This document shows positions 1 to 12,500 of a DNA stretch of 64,000 bases, in pieces. The translations under genes and the position numbers were made by a program. Origin of the DNA: Pomphorhynchus laevis (taxonomy: Eukaryota > Acanthocephala > Palaeacanthocephala > Echinorhynchida > Pomphorhynchidae); contig WNNJ02003431.1 of the NCBI GenBank assembly GCA_012934845.2, positions 186,001-250,000 of the forward strand. The letters run 5' to 3'. The notes below the pieces were generated by a model. It saw only the letters and a list, made by a program, of their open reading frames with translations. It did not search any database and was not told where the DNA came from. Numbering within the stretch: the first letter of the stretch is position 1; each line of letters opens with the position of its first letter.

Positions 1-600
1 GAGAAGATGATGAGGACAGATAGGCTTAAGAAGATGAGTTGGAATTGAGTCTATCTTGAAATATTAGTTATTCTAGCGTAGGAGAGTAGATTAAACCTCC
101 TCAATTGGCACATACAGGAAGGAAAGAAAAATATGGTACAGAATATGACGAGTGAAGAGTGATAATTTTTACATTAAATAAGAAGAATATTCTTCAGGAT
201 CAAGTTATTAACACAATATTGAGAAGGTACGATCATAAATAGAGTTTAAGATATTCCAATAATCTTTTGTGTTATAGGAATACGCAAGTTTATATTTCCA
301 GAATGCTAAAGATTTTAAATGAATAAGGAAATGATGAGAGTACCGGTGTTGAGGATAGTCAAAATGGTGCTAATGAGTACAATGATTGTCGCAGGTCTGA
401 GATGTCGTAGATCGTTAAAGGTGACAAATATTGCGTTTTGACATGCGACAATCCGAGTCAAACCAAGGAGCGTAATGAGATCGTTTCTTAATGTGAAAAC
501 GGAGAAGAAGAAATCGATTAAAGATGGTGGTCAACTCAGAGTAAAATAGAGAGAATAACTGATTAGTAGTTAGTTGTGAACTTAGCAGCGAGGTCAATAA
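1..600 (-). mobile_element. CR1/L2-like LINE remnant (endonuclease-RT linker)
   Basis: On the minus strand, about 415-597, the translation includes APWFDSDCR followed by a basic stretch. This matches the linker between the AP endonuclease and the reverse transcriptase of the CR1/L2-like LINE at 12.2-16.3 kb ([13 protein letters not shown]) and the one at the right edge (TWFESEYVTSKR). The rest of 1-414 has no long frame and is probably decayed sequence of the same copy. Only the short linker is firmly supported. Confidence 0.5.
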
Positions 601-864
601 GAACGAGATATTCCGAAAATAAGATTACCTGATTGTAATTTATGATCAAGTGTTGTACTAAACCTTATTTATTGAGCAGAAATTAGGATTTATGAAAGGC
701 CCAAGTTTTATAAGTAACTTTTGCAAATGTGCTCTATATTCGGGTATATATTTTGGATATCGGTAATATCCAATTAAATATATAAATATTTGAAAATATG
801 AGTTTTTATATTGACTTTTCACATTACCTAAATAATAAATAAATGAGTTTATTATACTATACTG

Positions 865-2260
865 TAAGTTAGATTATGTTTTAATGCAGTAAAGTGTTAT
901 AACAAAGTAGCAATTATATTATTAATATATTAGAATTTATTAATATATTAATATATTACACTATTTTTGCATGAGCTTTAATGCCTTCCACATAATATAA
1001 AATATAATGCATTAAACAATGACATTGTCATAATATGTAATGATACTGACTTTTAAAATCATTTAAATAATTTAATAGATACGTATTTTAAACTAGGTTA
1101 CTATAAAAATAACATCAAGCAGAAAATAGTACAAATATATAAATCAGCACAATAATATAAAGAATAAATTTAAAATCATTTACGGAACATTTTTACTATT
1201 AATTTATATCGTAACGATGACATATTTAAATTTATAAAAAAAACATATTTTTGCATGAGCATTCATGCATACCATATAATATAAAATATAATACATTAAA
1301 TAATGAAATTTTAAGAATTGCAACAATTTGTAACGATATTGATTGTCTTCAAAATCATTCAAATAATTTAATAGATACATATTTTAAACTAGGTTACTAT
1401 AAAATATCATTAATCATAAAGTTTGGTGAATCCGTCATGACCATAGATTCTCTAAGTCCGCTATTATTTGATGTTCCTCAGGAACCACAATCACGACATC
1501 AGGTTTAGTGGGATCTGAGCCTCAGGCCGCGCTATATGTTTCGATATATTGATGATATATGTGTATTTAATTCTAGCAATTTTTATTCAATAAGCGAACA
1601 AATATAAATATAAATATATAAATACAAATATAAATATATGGATAAAATTGAATTATTAGAATCTTTAAATATTTTAATAAATCAACATTATTTAAGGTAA
1701 AGACATCTATATTTATATAAATAAAAGGTGTTCCAATGGGTGGTAATAGTAGCCCAATTATAGCTGACTTGTTTTTAAGCTTTATAGAATATGAATTTGT
1801 TCATAACTGTGTAAAAACTAAATCTAAACAATATAAATATATGAAATATATGTTTCGATACATTGATGATATATGTGTATTTAATTCTAATAATTTTTAT
1901 TCAATTAGTGAGCACATTTATCCAGAAAGCCTTATTCTTAACAAAACCAATATTAATGATAAAGAAGGTGTATATCTAGATATGAACATTAAATTGACAT
2001 CAATTAAAACTACTATTAATTTATATCGTAAAGATGACATATTTAAATTTACAAGAAACATATTCTTGCATTAGCATTCATGCAAATCCGCCATTATAAA
2101 ACGCTACTGGGTTACTATAAAAATACCCTCAGACAGAAAATAGTAAAATATATAAATCAACACAATAATATTAAAAATAAATTTAAAATCATTAGCTGAA
2201 AATTTTTATGGATGGATAATAGATAATATACTTTGTATTAGAATAAGATACTAGATAACA
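865..2260 (+). mobile_element. Penelope-like element, composite 3' half
   Basis: Plus-strand fragments encode the PLE reverse transcriptase. The part at 1736-2074 has the [13 protein letters not shown] block, then [10 protein letters not shown] with the catalytic YIDD, then the VYLDMNIKL block. The upstream part (865-1430) encodes the C-terminal stretch with [19 protein letters not shown]. The order is scrambled, so this is two or more overlapping copies rather than one. About 115 bp at 1415-1530 are richer in GC and unlike any PLE copy here. No GIY-YIG endonuclease is visible. The copy is broken. Confidence 0.85.
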
Positions 2261-3480
2261 GATTTAATCAGAGGAAATACGTCCTGAACTTAATACGTTC
2301 TTTGATATTAGAAATTTATGTAGTAAAAATGTCTTGTTATTAATTTTAAATTTTCTAATTTTAATTTAATTTTTATGGTTTTGCTTTATATAATAAGTGA
2401 TATTTAATAAAGATTAAATAGTAAAAATTAAATGTATAATAATAACATTTATTAAAATTTAATAAAATTTAACATTTTTTTAAACAAGAAACATAATGCA
2501 GAATAAAAATTAGCCATTTATTTTTTTACTTGAAGATTGCTGGCGAGTCATTTCTTCAATTAAGCTATTAAAGTTAGGATTCAAATTTTGTGTGCAAGAA
2601 ATTTTCATAATGGAGGATAAATTTTGTTCTGACAACAAAAGATATAAACATGTTTTTATTAAGCTCTTCATATATGAAAAAAGTTATTCGCAGAGATAGG
2701 TACTTCCAAGCATGAATAAGACTTCCGATGCAAATATATCCATTTGCACCTGTATACTTCTCTTTATTTGACATTATTCTTAAAATGAGGTATTTAAAAA
2801 ATATATTGTTACAGTAAAAATGCTATTTAGTTCTTAAATTCTTATAATTGTATTCATAACAACTCAAAATGTTACCAATTGTAAAAATATCAAACAAAAT
2901 CACAAATAAATTAAAAATTTTCGCGGGTCGCACAAAATCCTCTCATAGGACGCATGCGGCCCACGGGCTGCGTGTTTGACAACCCTGCTTTTGTAGATAA
3001 TATATTAAAAACTTGCATTAATAACATCGAAAATGTGCAATGAATTGTATTCGTCTAGAATTAAAAGAGGATTTAATTAATTATCTTTTAACATTAGTAT
3101 ATAACATATGCAAATTAGCATTATTAATTTATTATTAGGATAGCCATGGATAAACGTATCACATAATTAACGCACATGTCCATTAATGCACGGTTTATAA
3201 ATATTTCATTGTTAAGCTGTTATTTTGTTGCTGAAATATGTGTAAATCGATGATGCTATTATGATAGCGTCGAAAATTAAAGAAGCAAATACTCTAACTG
3301 ATATTAAATATGTAGCATTTTGTGTACTTGAATACTGATTGCGAAAATTAGCGTTGCTTTAAATTTGAAATAGGAACTTAGTATTTTATAATCAAAAATG
3401 GCAAAGCATTGTCAACTTGTCGAATTCAGTAATATAATATGCTATAAAGCAAATTCTTTAAGTGAAATTGAAAGATAGAG
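2261..3480. other. Intergenic, no gene seen
   Basis: AT-rich sequence with stops in all frames apart from a short minus-strand frame at 2574-2774. That frame was considered as a last exon of the hexosaminidase gene and dropped, because a better one exists at 3546-3588. Confidence 0.5.
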
Positions 3481-3494
3481 GATAATAATTTTCG

Positions 3495-3505
3495 TTTATT
3501 TTATT
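3495..3505 (-). promoter_or_regulatory. Poly(A) signal of the hexosaminidase gene
   Basis: Two overlapping AATAAA hexamers on the minus strand, about 40-50 nt downstream of the stop codon at 3546-3548. The spacing is normal for a short animal 3' UTR. Confidence 0.6.
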
Positions 3506-3545
3506 GCAGAAACTCGTAAACTTAAAACAAAGTGAACAATAAAAA

Positions 3546-3588
3546 TCAACAGCTCGTATTCTCATTGACAGGTTGCGCGTTGATTCCT
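3546..3588 (-). CDS. Hexosaminidase exon 12 (last)
   Basis: Begins after a CAG acceptor and encodes the end of Arg495 and then [13 protein letters not shown] and a TGA stop. The GIxAQP motif and the final Cys match the C-terminus of the family (GVQAQP in HEXA). The phase agrees with exon 11. Confidence 0.9.
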
Positions 3589-6500
3589 CTGCTACAACAA
3601 GAAAGTTAAACTTTAAAAAAATCTTTTAAAAGTATTAGATTAAAAACATATTGTATTCCTCGAGGAAAATGTTTTTCTCCGCTCACATAAAATATTTTCT
3701 TTAAGATTAACTGGTTATATTGCTTACCATTTTAATAGGTTTTAATATATTAATCGACAAATTTATTTTAATTAATTTCCGTTGATAGTTTTGCTAAATA
3801 GTTTATGGATAAAAATATTTTGTATATATATCAATGTGGCAGCCACGAAAGAATCGACAAAACGATAACTAGTACCGTCTCGTAATTGTTTTGACTTATC
3901 AGTGCCAGGTACCTCCCATTACTGTATGCAGAGGAAGACCGGCAGACGGCACGACTATGTTAAAGTATTACATGCTTCACCAAAAGCTAAGAGCACTGGC
4001 TAATGTCAGTGCATTCTCTCTATTTATCTGCCATCTTCTTATTATATTTTAAGAGAAAAGTGAGAGAATTCAGTGGGAACTGAATTCTGAATGCGCGGAA
4101 ATGCTCGGGCAATCTTAGCGTCGTTAAACGGACGCAACCACCCACTATCTGATGCCCCACAGACGATAATGGAAACACCGAAGCGTCGTATGTTCAATAC
4201 TGAACCATACAATGATATCGCTGGTATATTAACTCGACTATCATCAGTCGAAAGCGAATCATGTGGGGTTCCGTTGCAAGCATTGGACGCGCCAACCGAA
4301 TCAGCTGCAAATACGGCAAAGGAGACAAGCCAGGTAGACGCCGGCGGGGAGGATGTGGCGAGCTTGGACACAAGCCGCTCGTGGCGGAACTGAAGAGTTT
4401 GTGAAGAGCTCACACTAAATAATTTATATTATATCTTGTTGACCTGAATTGTACCTTTTGTAATTGTTTGCTATTTTCATTTTATTTTTAATTTTATCAG
4501 TGGGAAATTGTTTATATACCAATGTGGCAGCCGCGATAAATAGAGAGAATGCGCTGGCATTAGCCAGTGCTCTTAGCTTTTAGTGAAGCATGTAATACTT
4601 AGATTGCTAGAGCATGTCTAGCTATAGGTATGTTTTGACATAGTCGTTCCGCCTGCCGGTTCTCCTCTGCATCCAGTAGTGGGAGGTACCTGGCCTTGAT
4701 GAGTCAAAACAATGACGAAACGGTACTAGTTATCGTTTTGTCGATTCCTTCATGGCTGCCACATTGATATAAAAACAAGTTCCCATGGAATTTTCTCAAA
4801 AAAAACTGACATATCGGACTTTAGTTATTAAGGAGATGTACTGCTGTAATAACGACATTTCGTTTTGAACCACATCGTAACTTTTATGTATAGAGACGTT
4901 AAAACGGATTAATGCCGTTGAGCCGTACATTTTTAGATGTATTCATTAAAATATAATAATATAGAATATAGAATTCCTTATTAATAATTAAGAATCCCCC
5001 ATTAATAATTGAGAATTCCTCATTAATTCAGTAAGCGATTATAATTCTATATATACAACCGTATTCAGAGTCACATGCAATATTTAATAGTCACATACCT
5101 CTTCAAGAGACATCTCATTTGATCGATTCGCTTTGAGACCTCATCAAAATTAATATTTTCTTCTGATGTAAAAGACCATAATCTTTCCGCAACTGCTGAC
5201 GCTCTAGGCCTACACATTTTAACATTTTAAAATTACGATGAAACTTTAAATTGCATTTCTAAATTAAATGGTATAAATTATATATTAATTTTTTTAAATA
5301 AAGCTTAAGCAATCCGCAAGTTGAAAAAACTTCAAACAATTCTTGACAAAATTTCAAAACAATCAGCATAGCAATTTCAACTTTAATTAATAAATTAATT
5401 TATTTGGCTTTTGTTAAATAACCATATTAGTCATCAGGATTTTGATACAACTTGTTATTATTATAAAATTTATGATGAATCTTTAAATTGAAATTCTAAC
5501 TTAAATGGTATAAATTATGTATAGTAGTCTTATTAAGCATTTGCTGTATGGATCAAATTGATACAAGGTTATTTAAGAATAAACTCAATGCAAAGTCTGT
5601 GTCTCGATTAAGCATATTTTACTGATAATTATGCAAATGATTAATAAGTGGCATCAGTCAGAATATTTCGTTAAAATATTATTTGTATCATCATAATTTA
5701 TAACTAATTCGGCTACAATATTGATTTGCAAGCTTTATGAAATATGTATAACTTATTGTTTACAGAAAAAGCTTTAAAAATGTTAGTTTACTTTCATTCG
5801 AATTTAGTAACAACAATCTCGTACTTACCATGTAGTTTGTATTGAATTGGAATCATCAATATATTCAGCCCATACGCAGGCTTCACCGCCAATCAGGTTT
5901 AAGTCTAAAAACCAATTGCTCAAAACAGCATTTTATATTATCTCTAAATAATAATAATTCTGCAGATTCCAATAATACCAATCAGATATTATTATATTTA
6001 CTTCAAATAGACTTATCATAAAAATGATTCGGAGCAATCAAAATAAATCAAACTAACATCTAAACAATTTAAATAATTTAATTTATGCTAATTTTCACGC
6101 TGAAGGCGTGAAAATGTTTTACAAGATTTTAAATCAGCTGAGTCTACGTATTTTATACTATAAATTTAAAATAAAGTTTAATACTTATAAATAATAAGTA
6201 ATAAAAAGTTTATTTAAAATTTGATTTGATTTATATAGTTATTACAGGAACAAAGAATCAGAAATTATCCTTTTTTTGATAGAAAAAATTTCTATATTTC
6301 GATAGCTCCTGCTATCATCAGGATTACAATAAAATGATTCACAATTTTAAAATTGTAAATAATAGAATATTGATAATAGAATTTTTATCAAATAAAGGAT
6401 ATTTCACAATTTTATTGTAATCCTGATGATGATAGCAGGAGCTATGGAAATATAGAATTTTTATCAAATAAAGGATATTTTCTGCTTCTTCGTTCCTGTA

Positions 6501-9500
6501 ATAACTATATATTTGAAATGGAAGAAGATTATGGGTTTAGTATTTTTTATTTAATTTATTAAAAATTTAAAGTAAAAATCAATTTTTATGAATTGACTAA
6601 TAAATAATTATCGATATATCAAATTAAGAATTATTGGTCACCGTAAACTGCTTTGCTATCAGGTTTCAACCCCTATTTTTATACTCAATATTGCAGCAAA
6701 AAATGCATACTAATGACGTATTTCATCTAATAAAATGGATTGTCTAATGTATATTATTCTAATCGAGTATATTATTTACTATCAACTCTTAAAATTTTTT
6801 GCGTAAATAAAAAATTGGTTTGTGTATTTTATGATTTTTTGATTGTTTTCATTTTTATAAAACCAAAGTTTAAAAAACGCAAATATTAAAATATGTATCT
6901 ATTATATTATTTAAATGATTTTAAAGAAAGTCGATATCATTACATATTGTTGCAATTCCTAAAATTTCATTATTTAATGTATTATATTTTATATTATATG
7001 GTATGCATGAATGCTCATGCAAAAATATGTTTCTTGTAAATTTAAATATGTCATCTTTACGATATAAATTAATAGTAGTTTTAATTGATGGTAATTTAAT
7101 GTTCATATCTAGATATACACCTTATTTATCATCAATATTGGTTTTATAAAGAATGAGGCTACCTAGATCAATTTGTTCACTAATTGAATAAAAATTATTA
7201 GAGCTAAATACATATATAATCAATGTATCGAAACATATATTTCATATCTTTATATAATTTAGATTTAGTTTTTACACATTTATGAACAAATTCATATTCG
7301 GTAAAGCTTAAAAACAAGTCAGCTATAATTGGACTACTATTACCACCCATTAGAACACCTTTTACTTGTCTAAATATAGATTTTTGGCGTAAATTAAAAA
7401 ATAGGTTTGTGTATTTTATGATTTTATGATTTTTTGATTGTTTTCATTTTTATAAAACCAAAGTTTAAAAAACTCAAATATAAAAATATGTATCTATTAA
7501 ATTATTTAAATGATTTTGAAGAAATCGATATCATTACATATTGTTGCAATTCTTAAAATTTCATTATTTAATGTATTTAAATGTCATCTTGTTGGTATAG
7601 GTAAATACTAATTTTAATTGATGTTGATTTAATGTTCATATGTTCATATCAAGATACCTTCTTTATCATTAACATTGGTTTAATTAAGAATAAGGCCTAT
7701 CGGATAAATTTGTTCGCTTATTGAATACAAATTATTAGAATTAAATACACATATCTCATCAATGTATCGAAACATATATTTCATATATTTATATTGTTTA
7801 GATTTAGTTTTTACACAGTTATGAACAAATTCATATTCTATAAAGCTTAAAAACAAGTCAGCTATAATTGGGCTACTACTTCATCCCATTAGAATAGCTT
7901 TTATTTGTCTAAATACTGATGCCACTACCTTTCAATAATTTTGATTTATTAAAATATTTATAACTTCTATTAATTAAATTTTATATTTTTATTTTCGATG
8001 GTTTAATTTTTATAAGATATGCGTTATCGTTATTATAGCACATATATGTATATATTTTATCGAATATAATATTTATTAATTTTTCTGAAGTTGCTTTAAT
8101 ATCTACTAAATCTAGATTTGCATAAAGCGTACTGAAATTTTATTACGTACTAAATACGTAATAAAAGAATACGTATTTATATTCTGAAAATTTATGGACG
8201 TTATGGTTATTATAACATATAAATGTATATCTATTTCCGAATAAAATTTTTCTTATTTTTGACGTTTCTTTAATATCAGTTAAAACTAAATTTGAAAAGT
8301 ACTAAAATCGTGAGTATCGTGTCAAAGATAAAGGCGGTACATTTGAACCTAGGTTTTATTGGAGTTATGTAATTTCGGATTCCAAAATTGCATAACTTAT
8401 TATAATATTACATAACTTATAAAACTATAGGTATATTTTTATTATCTGATTCAACTTTTATACCCTTTTTATCCATTATTGAAGAGTACATGATTAATCT
8501 TAATTAATTATTTAACTCACATGTGAAAACTTGCTCATCGAATAGTATCTGGAATATAAATATAACTTTGTAATGCTTAGTAACTTTAGGTATGTGTTGT
8601 TGTCGAGTGCATGATAAAAAGATTTATCAATATAAAGTGCTTATTTAATATAAATTAATTTACATTAATGTAATTATTATATATTTCACTTGCAATTTAA
8701 CTATTGAAATCATGTTTCATTGTGTTTTTAATTTTTACATAAAAATAATGTAAATTTATACACTACTGAATGGCCTCAAAATCGATAGACTCATAAGAGA
8801 TCAAAATTATGATATAACGATATTTGAAATCAAAGAAATAAAAAATAACAAGCAATAAAAACAACAATAAAAATATTTTTACTGATTTTTAAATACAAAT
8901 TTAACCAAAATCTAAATATATAGAACATTTGGACAGACATTTGGATTTGTAAAATTTCAAATGCCGTTCAAACTAAAAATTTTAAAAAATAATAATTTTG
9001 ACGTTTTAGCAAATTCATATTTAAATCCGCATGGAAATTTACACTTATTATTAGGATTCAATGTAGAAATTTTGCTTAACTGATTGTTTAGTGTATTTTA
9101 GATAAGCGTATGTGATGTTTAATCATAAGCAAATGTTGTAATGTTTAATCATATATTTTGCGAAATGTTTTTGAATTAACGGCTTTCTGCCAGATAACTG
9201 ACGTAATAATTGGCTATCTCTGAATGTGGAGAACAGTTTTACATGTGGAACAACCAAAACTATGGAGTTGTTTTTAAGAGTTACCTGTCTCCAATGAACA
9301 CATGTACATATTTTTCCAATCGCTTCCATAATTAATGTAATTCAAATAATAACAAGATGAGTATATAACTGGTGTTTGTAATTTAAGTAATTTGTCGTGG
9401 ACAATACCAGCTTGATTCCTCCATATTTGTATAATCACATTTGGCGGTATCTAAACAAAAAATGTTTTTTTTATTTTACATCTAAATTATTATCTAATAA

Positions 9501-12500
9501 ATATTTAACTGCATTTTAAAATTGAAAACAGTAAATATTTAACTAAATAAACATTTATAAATTTGACATTGTATATTTGTAGGGAAAATCACAATTAGCA
9601 AAATTTTTAGCAAACGAGAATTTTAATTAAATGTTAATGTTTATTATATGTGCAAAGGATTATTGATTCTTAAAACATCGTAAAAAGTAGAAATAATTCT
9701 AAAATTAAAATGATGTATACTAAATTGGTCATTACTAAATTTAATCGATTATTATAATTTTTAGAAAATACCAACCTAAAAAATATGAAATAGACAAAAC
9801 ATTTATCAATTTCGTAATGATTTTCATTCTGATTTGACCCGGTCAATATCAGCTCTTTTTTCAAACACCATAAAACGAGTGTCACCTCTGCTACAACAAC
9901 ATTATAAATTATAATTGATTCACAATTCCCAATGCCAACAGTCATTTTTATAAATTTTAGATTAATATTTGGTTTATTTTAAAAAACATTTTTTATTTTT
10001 ATAAATGTTTAATTTTAACCCTACCTCAAATGTAGAATCCAATATATCGTCCCAAAGAATGATGCGGGAATTATTCTGTAAAGCTGATATCATTTCAACT
10101 TCTCTATGTCAGAAATCAGTTTTCAGTTTTTGAAAATAAACAATAGTGTTTGACCATTCAAAACGCATATTAAATACATAATTTTGTCAAAGTTGAAACA
10201 TTTCAAGTTAAAATTATATTGAAGTATTTTTTATAATCTATAATGATTGATTGAATCACAGTAATATACTATAATGATCATTGAATTTAATTGAAGTTAT
10301 TTGCTTCAGTTTTGTTTTTTAAATTAAATGTCTGGTAAATTGTTGAGAATTCGTGTAGAACTTAACTTGTTTCATGTTGGTGAAATAAAATTATAGACAC
10401 GAGCATTTGTTTTAAGTTTGCATTTTACAAGTTTTCGACTGTTTGTCCTTTTCAAGAATATACTGGATTGTTAGAATTACAAAAACGTTTTATATACGAA
10501 TGAAATACGTACACGGAAGAAAGCAAAGAGTAATTCATCCACGGAAGAAAGCAGCGCAATCGAAGAGCCTATGCATTTATGTTATATCATCTTCAAATGG
10601 TAGCCATGGTAATTTCAAGTATCAGTTACATTTGTTGCCTATCATGGGCGTCTTCCGCTCTATAATACGAAAATATTACTTGAATAATTACAGTAATATA
10701 CTATAATGATCATTGAATTTAATTGAAGTTATTTGCTTCAGTTTTGGTTTTAAATTAAATGTCTGGTAAATTGTTGAGAATTGTTGAGAATTGTTCTCGG
10801 AGTTAATCATGTGATCCTCGGCCAAGACAAGTTCGCGATTGCTTAACTCATATCGCTCAACTTTAACGCATATTGAAGTTGTTTAATCCACTGCATAATG
10901 TATTGTGAAGTCTGAGCTGGCCGTGATAGTAAAGTTTCGGCAGTTACTTTTTGTATTTATTCGATGTGTTAGAGGTCAAATTAGGAGGATGCCATGGTAT
11001 ACCAGCTTTGCGATTAAAACTAGTATGTGTTTCCTTCGCTTTTCTGGTTATATTCACATCCAAAAACAAGATAGAGTGAAATAAGTCTTCAAGCGTGAGA
11101 CACCATTGCATTGCAAGATCGTGTGTGTTCATTGTTTGTAGAATGTCATGTGATGAGGGACGATCATGTAGCATTATAAATACGTCGTCTACTTTACTCC
11201 ACCATTTGACTAAGTGTGAAAGTTGATGGAAAATTTTTCTTCCCAGTGGATCATGTAAATATTGGTCAGGGTTGATCCTATTGGTGATTCAAAAGTGAAG
11301 GCGTTTTTCTTAGTACACCACTGTATTAATGTACTCCATTGGTCATGTGATAAGACGGTGACGTGAATTCTGTAGATAAAAGAATAATTCCAAGTCTATT
11401 GCTTTCGGTAATGGCATGTTGTTGAATAGAGATATCAGTCAGCTGTAACAAACTAGTATTTTTGATTGTGATTGTTGCGGATTTTAACAGCAAAGTCAGG
11501 GTCGTCTTTAACATATGAGAAGGTAGCTGGTACAATCGATAATTAAAGTTTGTTTACAGCCTTGAATAATTTGTACCCTAACGATGCGTAACTAGCGATA
11601 ATGAGTCTCATCTGTAGGGTTAGTTTGTGGATTTTGAGTTGGAGATACAAAAAACTGCACTGTGCTCTAGTTGACCCTACTATGTTATACCAGTTCTTTG
11701 TTATTAGTTTCGCTAGTAATAAGTTCGTAAAAAATGAAACGTTTTTTAAATTCTTTAACCTTTCTGTGTTATTTATGAATATAAAGGAAGCATTTGTTGG
11801 TGTAAAATACTAATTCAATATTTGTTTGAACATTAATTTAAGTTAGGTAAATGCAAACGAAAAATACTTCAGTTTGCACTTGCTAAACACATGTATTCGC
11901 GCAACTCAAAATATCGCTTTGTAAATTCGAATCAAACTTAAAATGTTTGGAAAATCCTGGTTCCTAACTATAAGGTTACCAACACTCAGTTAGCCTTGAG
12001 CGTAGTTAAAAGATAGCGATATACCCTTGAAGGTAGTGTTGGATAAGGCATGTGTTCCAAGTATTGACAACATTTACTTCATTAGGCGGCAATCAAAAAA
12101 TATAAATAAATGAATGTGCTAATGCTTAATATCGTTAATAATATTAGTATAAATCTACTTGCTTTTCATAAGTTTAAAACACGTGCACGCGATATATCAT
12201 TAAAGATACCAGAAAATACAATAAAAGCATTTTGGCGTGGTGCAGCGATGGTGAACGCACGATATCTGTAATTACCATTGTGACGGGGGACGAAAAGCGA
12301 GTAGGAGCGATGACTTCTTAGTGAGAGACCAGTCGTCATATAGGATGCGCTATCAGGAAGATATAGATAAGGAGGGTTGTGCCGGAATTTGATTTGCCAT
12401 GCAAGTGTGAGAATTTGAGAGGTTATGCGGCTCGGAATGTCGAGCCAGTTAAGGATGCGGAGGGTGTTGGAGATGTGGTCGTACTTGCGAAGGCGAAAGA

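Larger units (their letters stand above)
3827..4770. mobile_element. Palindrome-flanked element with hammerhead-like arms and an RT C-terminal ORF
   Basis: Inverted arms of about 210-250 bp start with the same tip, ATATCAATGTGGCAGCC, at 3827 on the plus strand and at 4770 on the minus strand. The right arm is also closed by a direct copy of the tip at about 4520, so each arm resembles a ~250 bp unit. Each arm contains a hammerhead-ribozyme-like segment (separate entries). Between the arms is an ORF at 4091-4393 that resembles the extreme C-terminus of the R2-like LINEs here. The element lies in hexosaminidase intron 11 with its ORF antisense to the gene. Its class is unclear: a non-autonomous DNA element that captured LINE DNA, or the end of a ribozyme-bearing retroelement. 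Confidence 0.75.

Noticed and set aside
2574-2774. Possible last exon of the hexosaminidase gene
   Set aside because: One frame gives RSIQVQ, but it has no proper acceptor, and the exon at 3546-3588 ([13 protein letters not shown] and stop) fits far better.
6243-6515. Hammerhead ribozyme in the palindromic element
   Set aside because: CTGATGA, a stem and GAAA occur in order, but flanking stem I does not pair and stem III is weak.
9670-9945. Possible hexosaminidase exon with [10 protein letters not shown]
   Set aside because: The phase could fit, but exon 9 at 9285-9450 joins exon 8 directly with the conserved IIQIW block.
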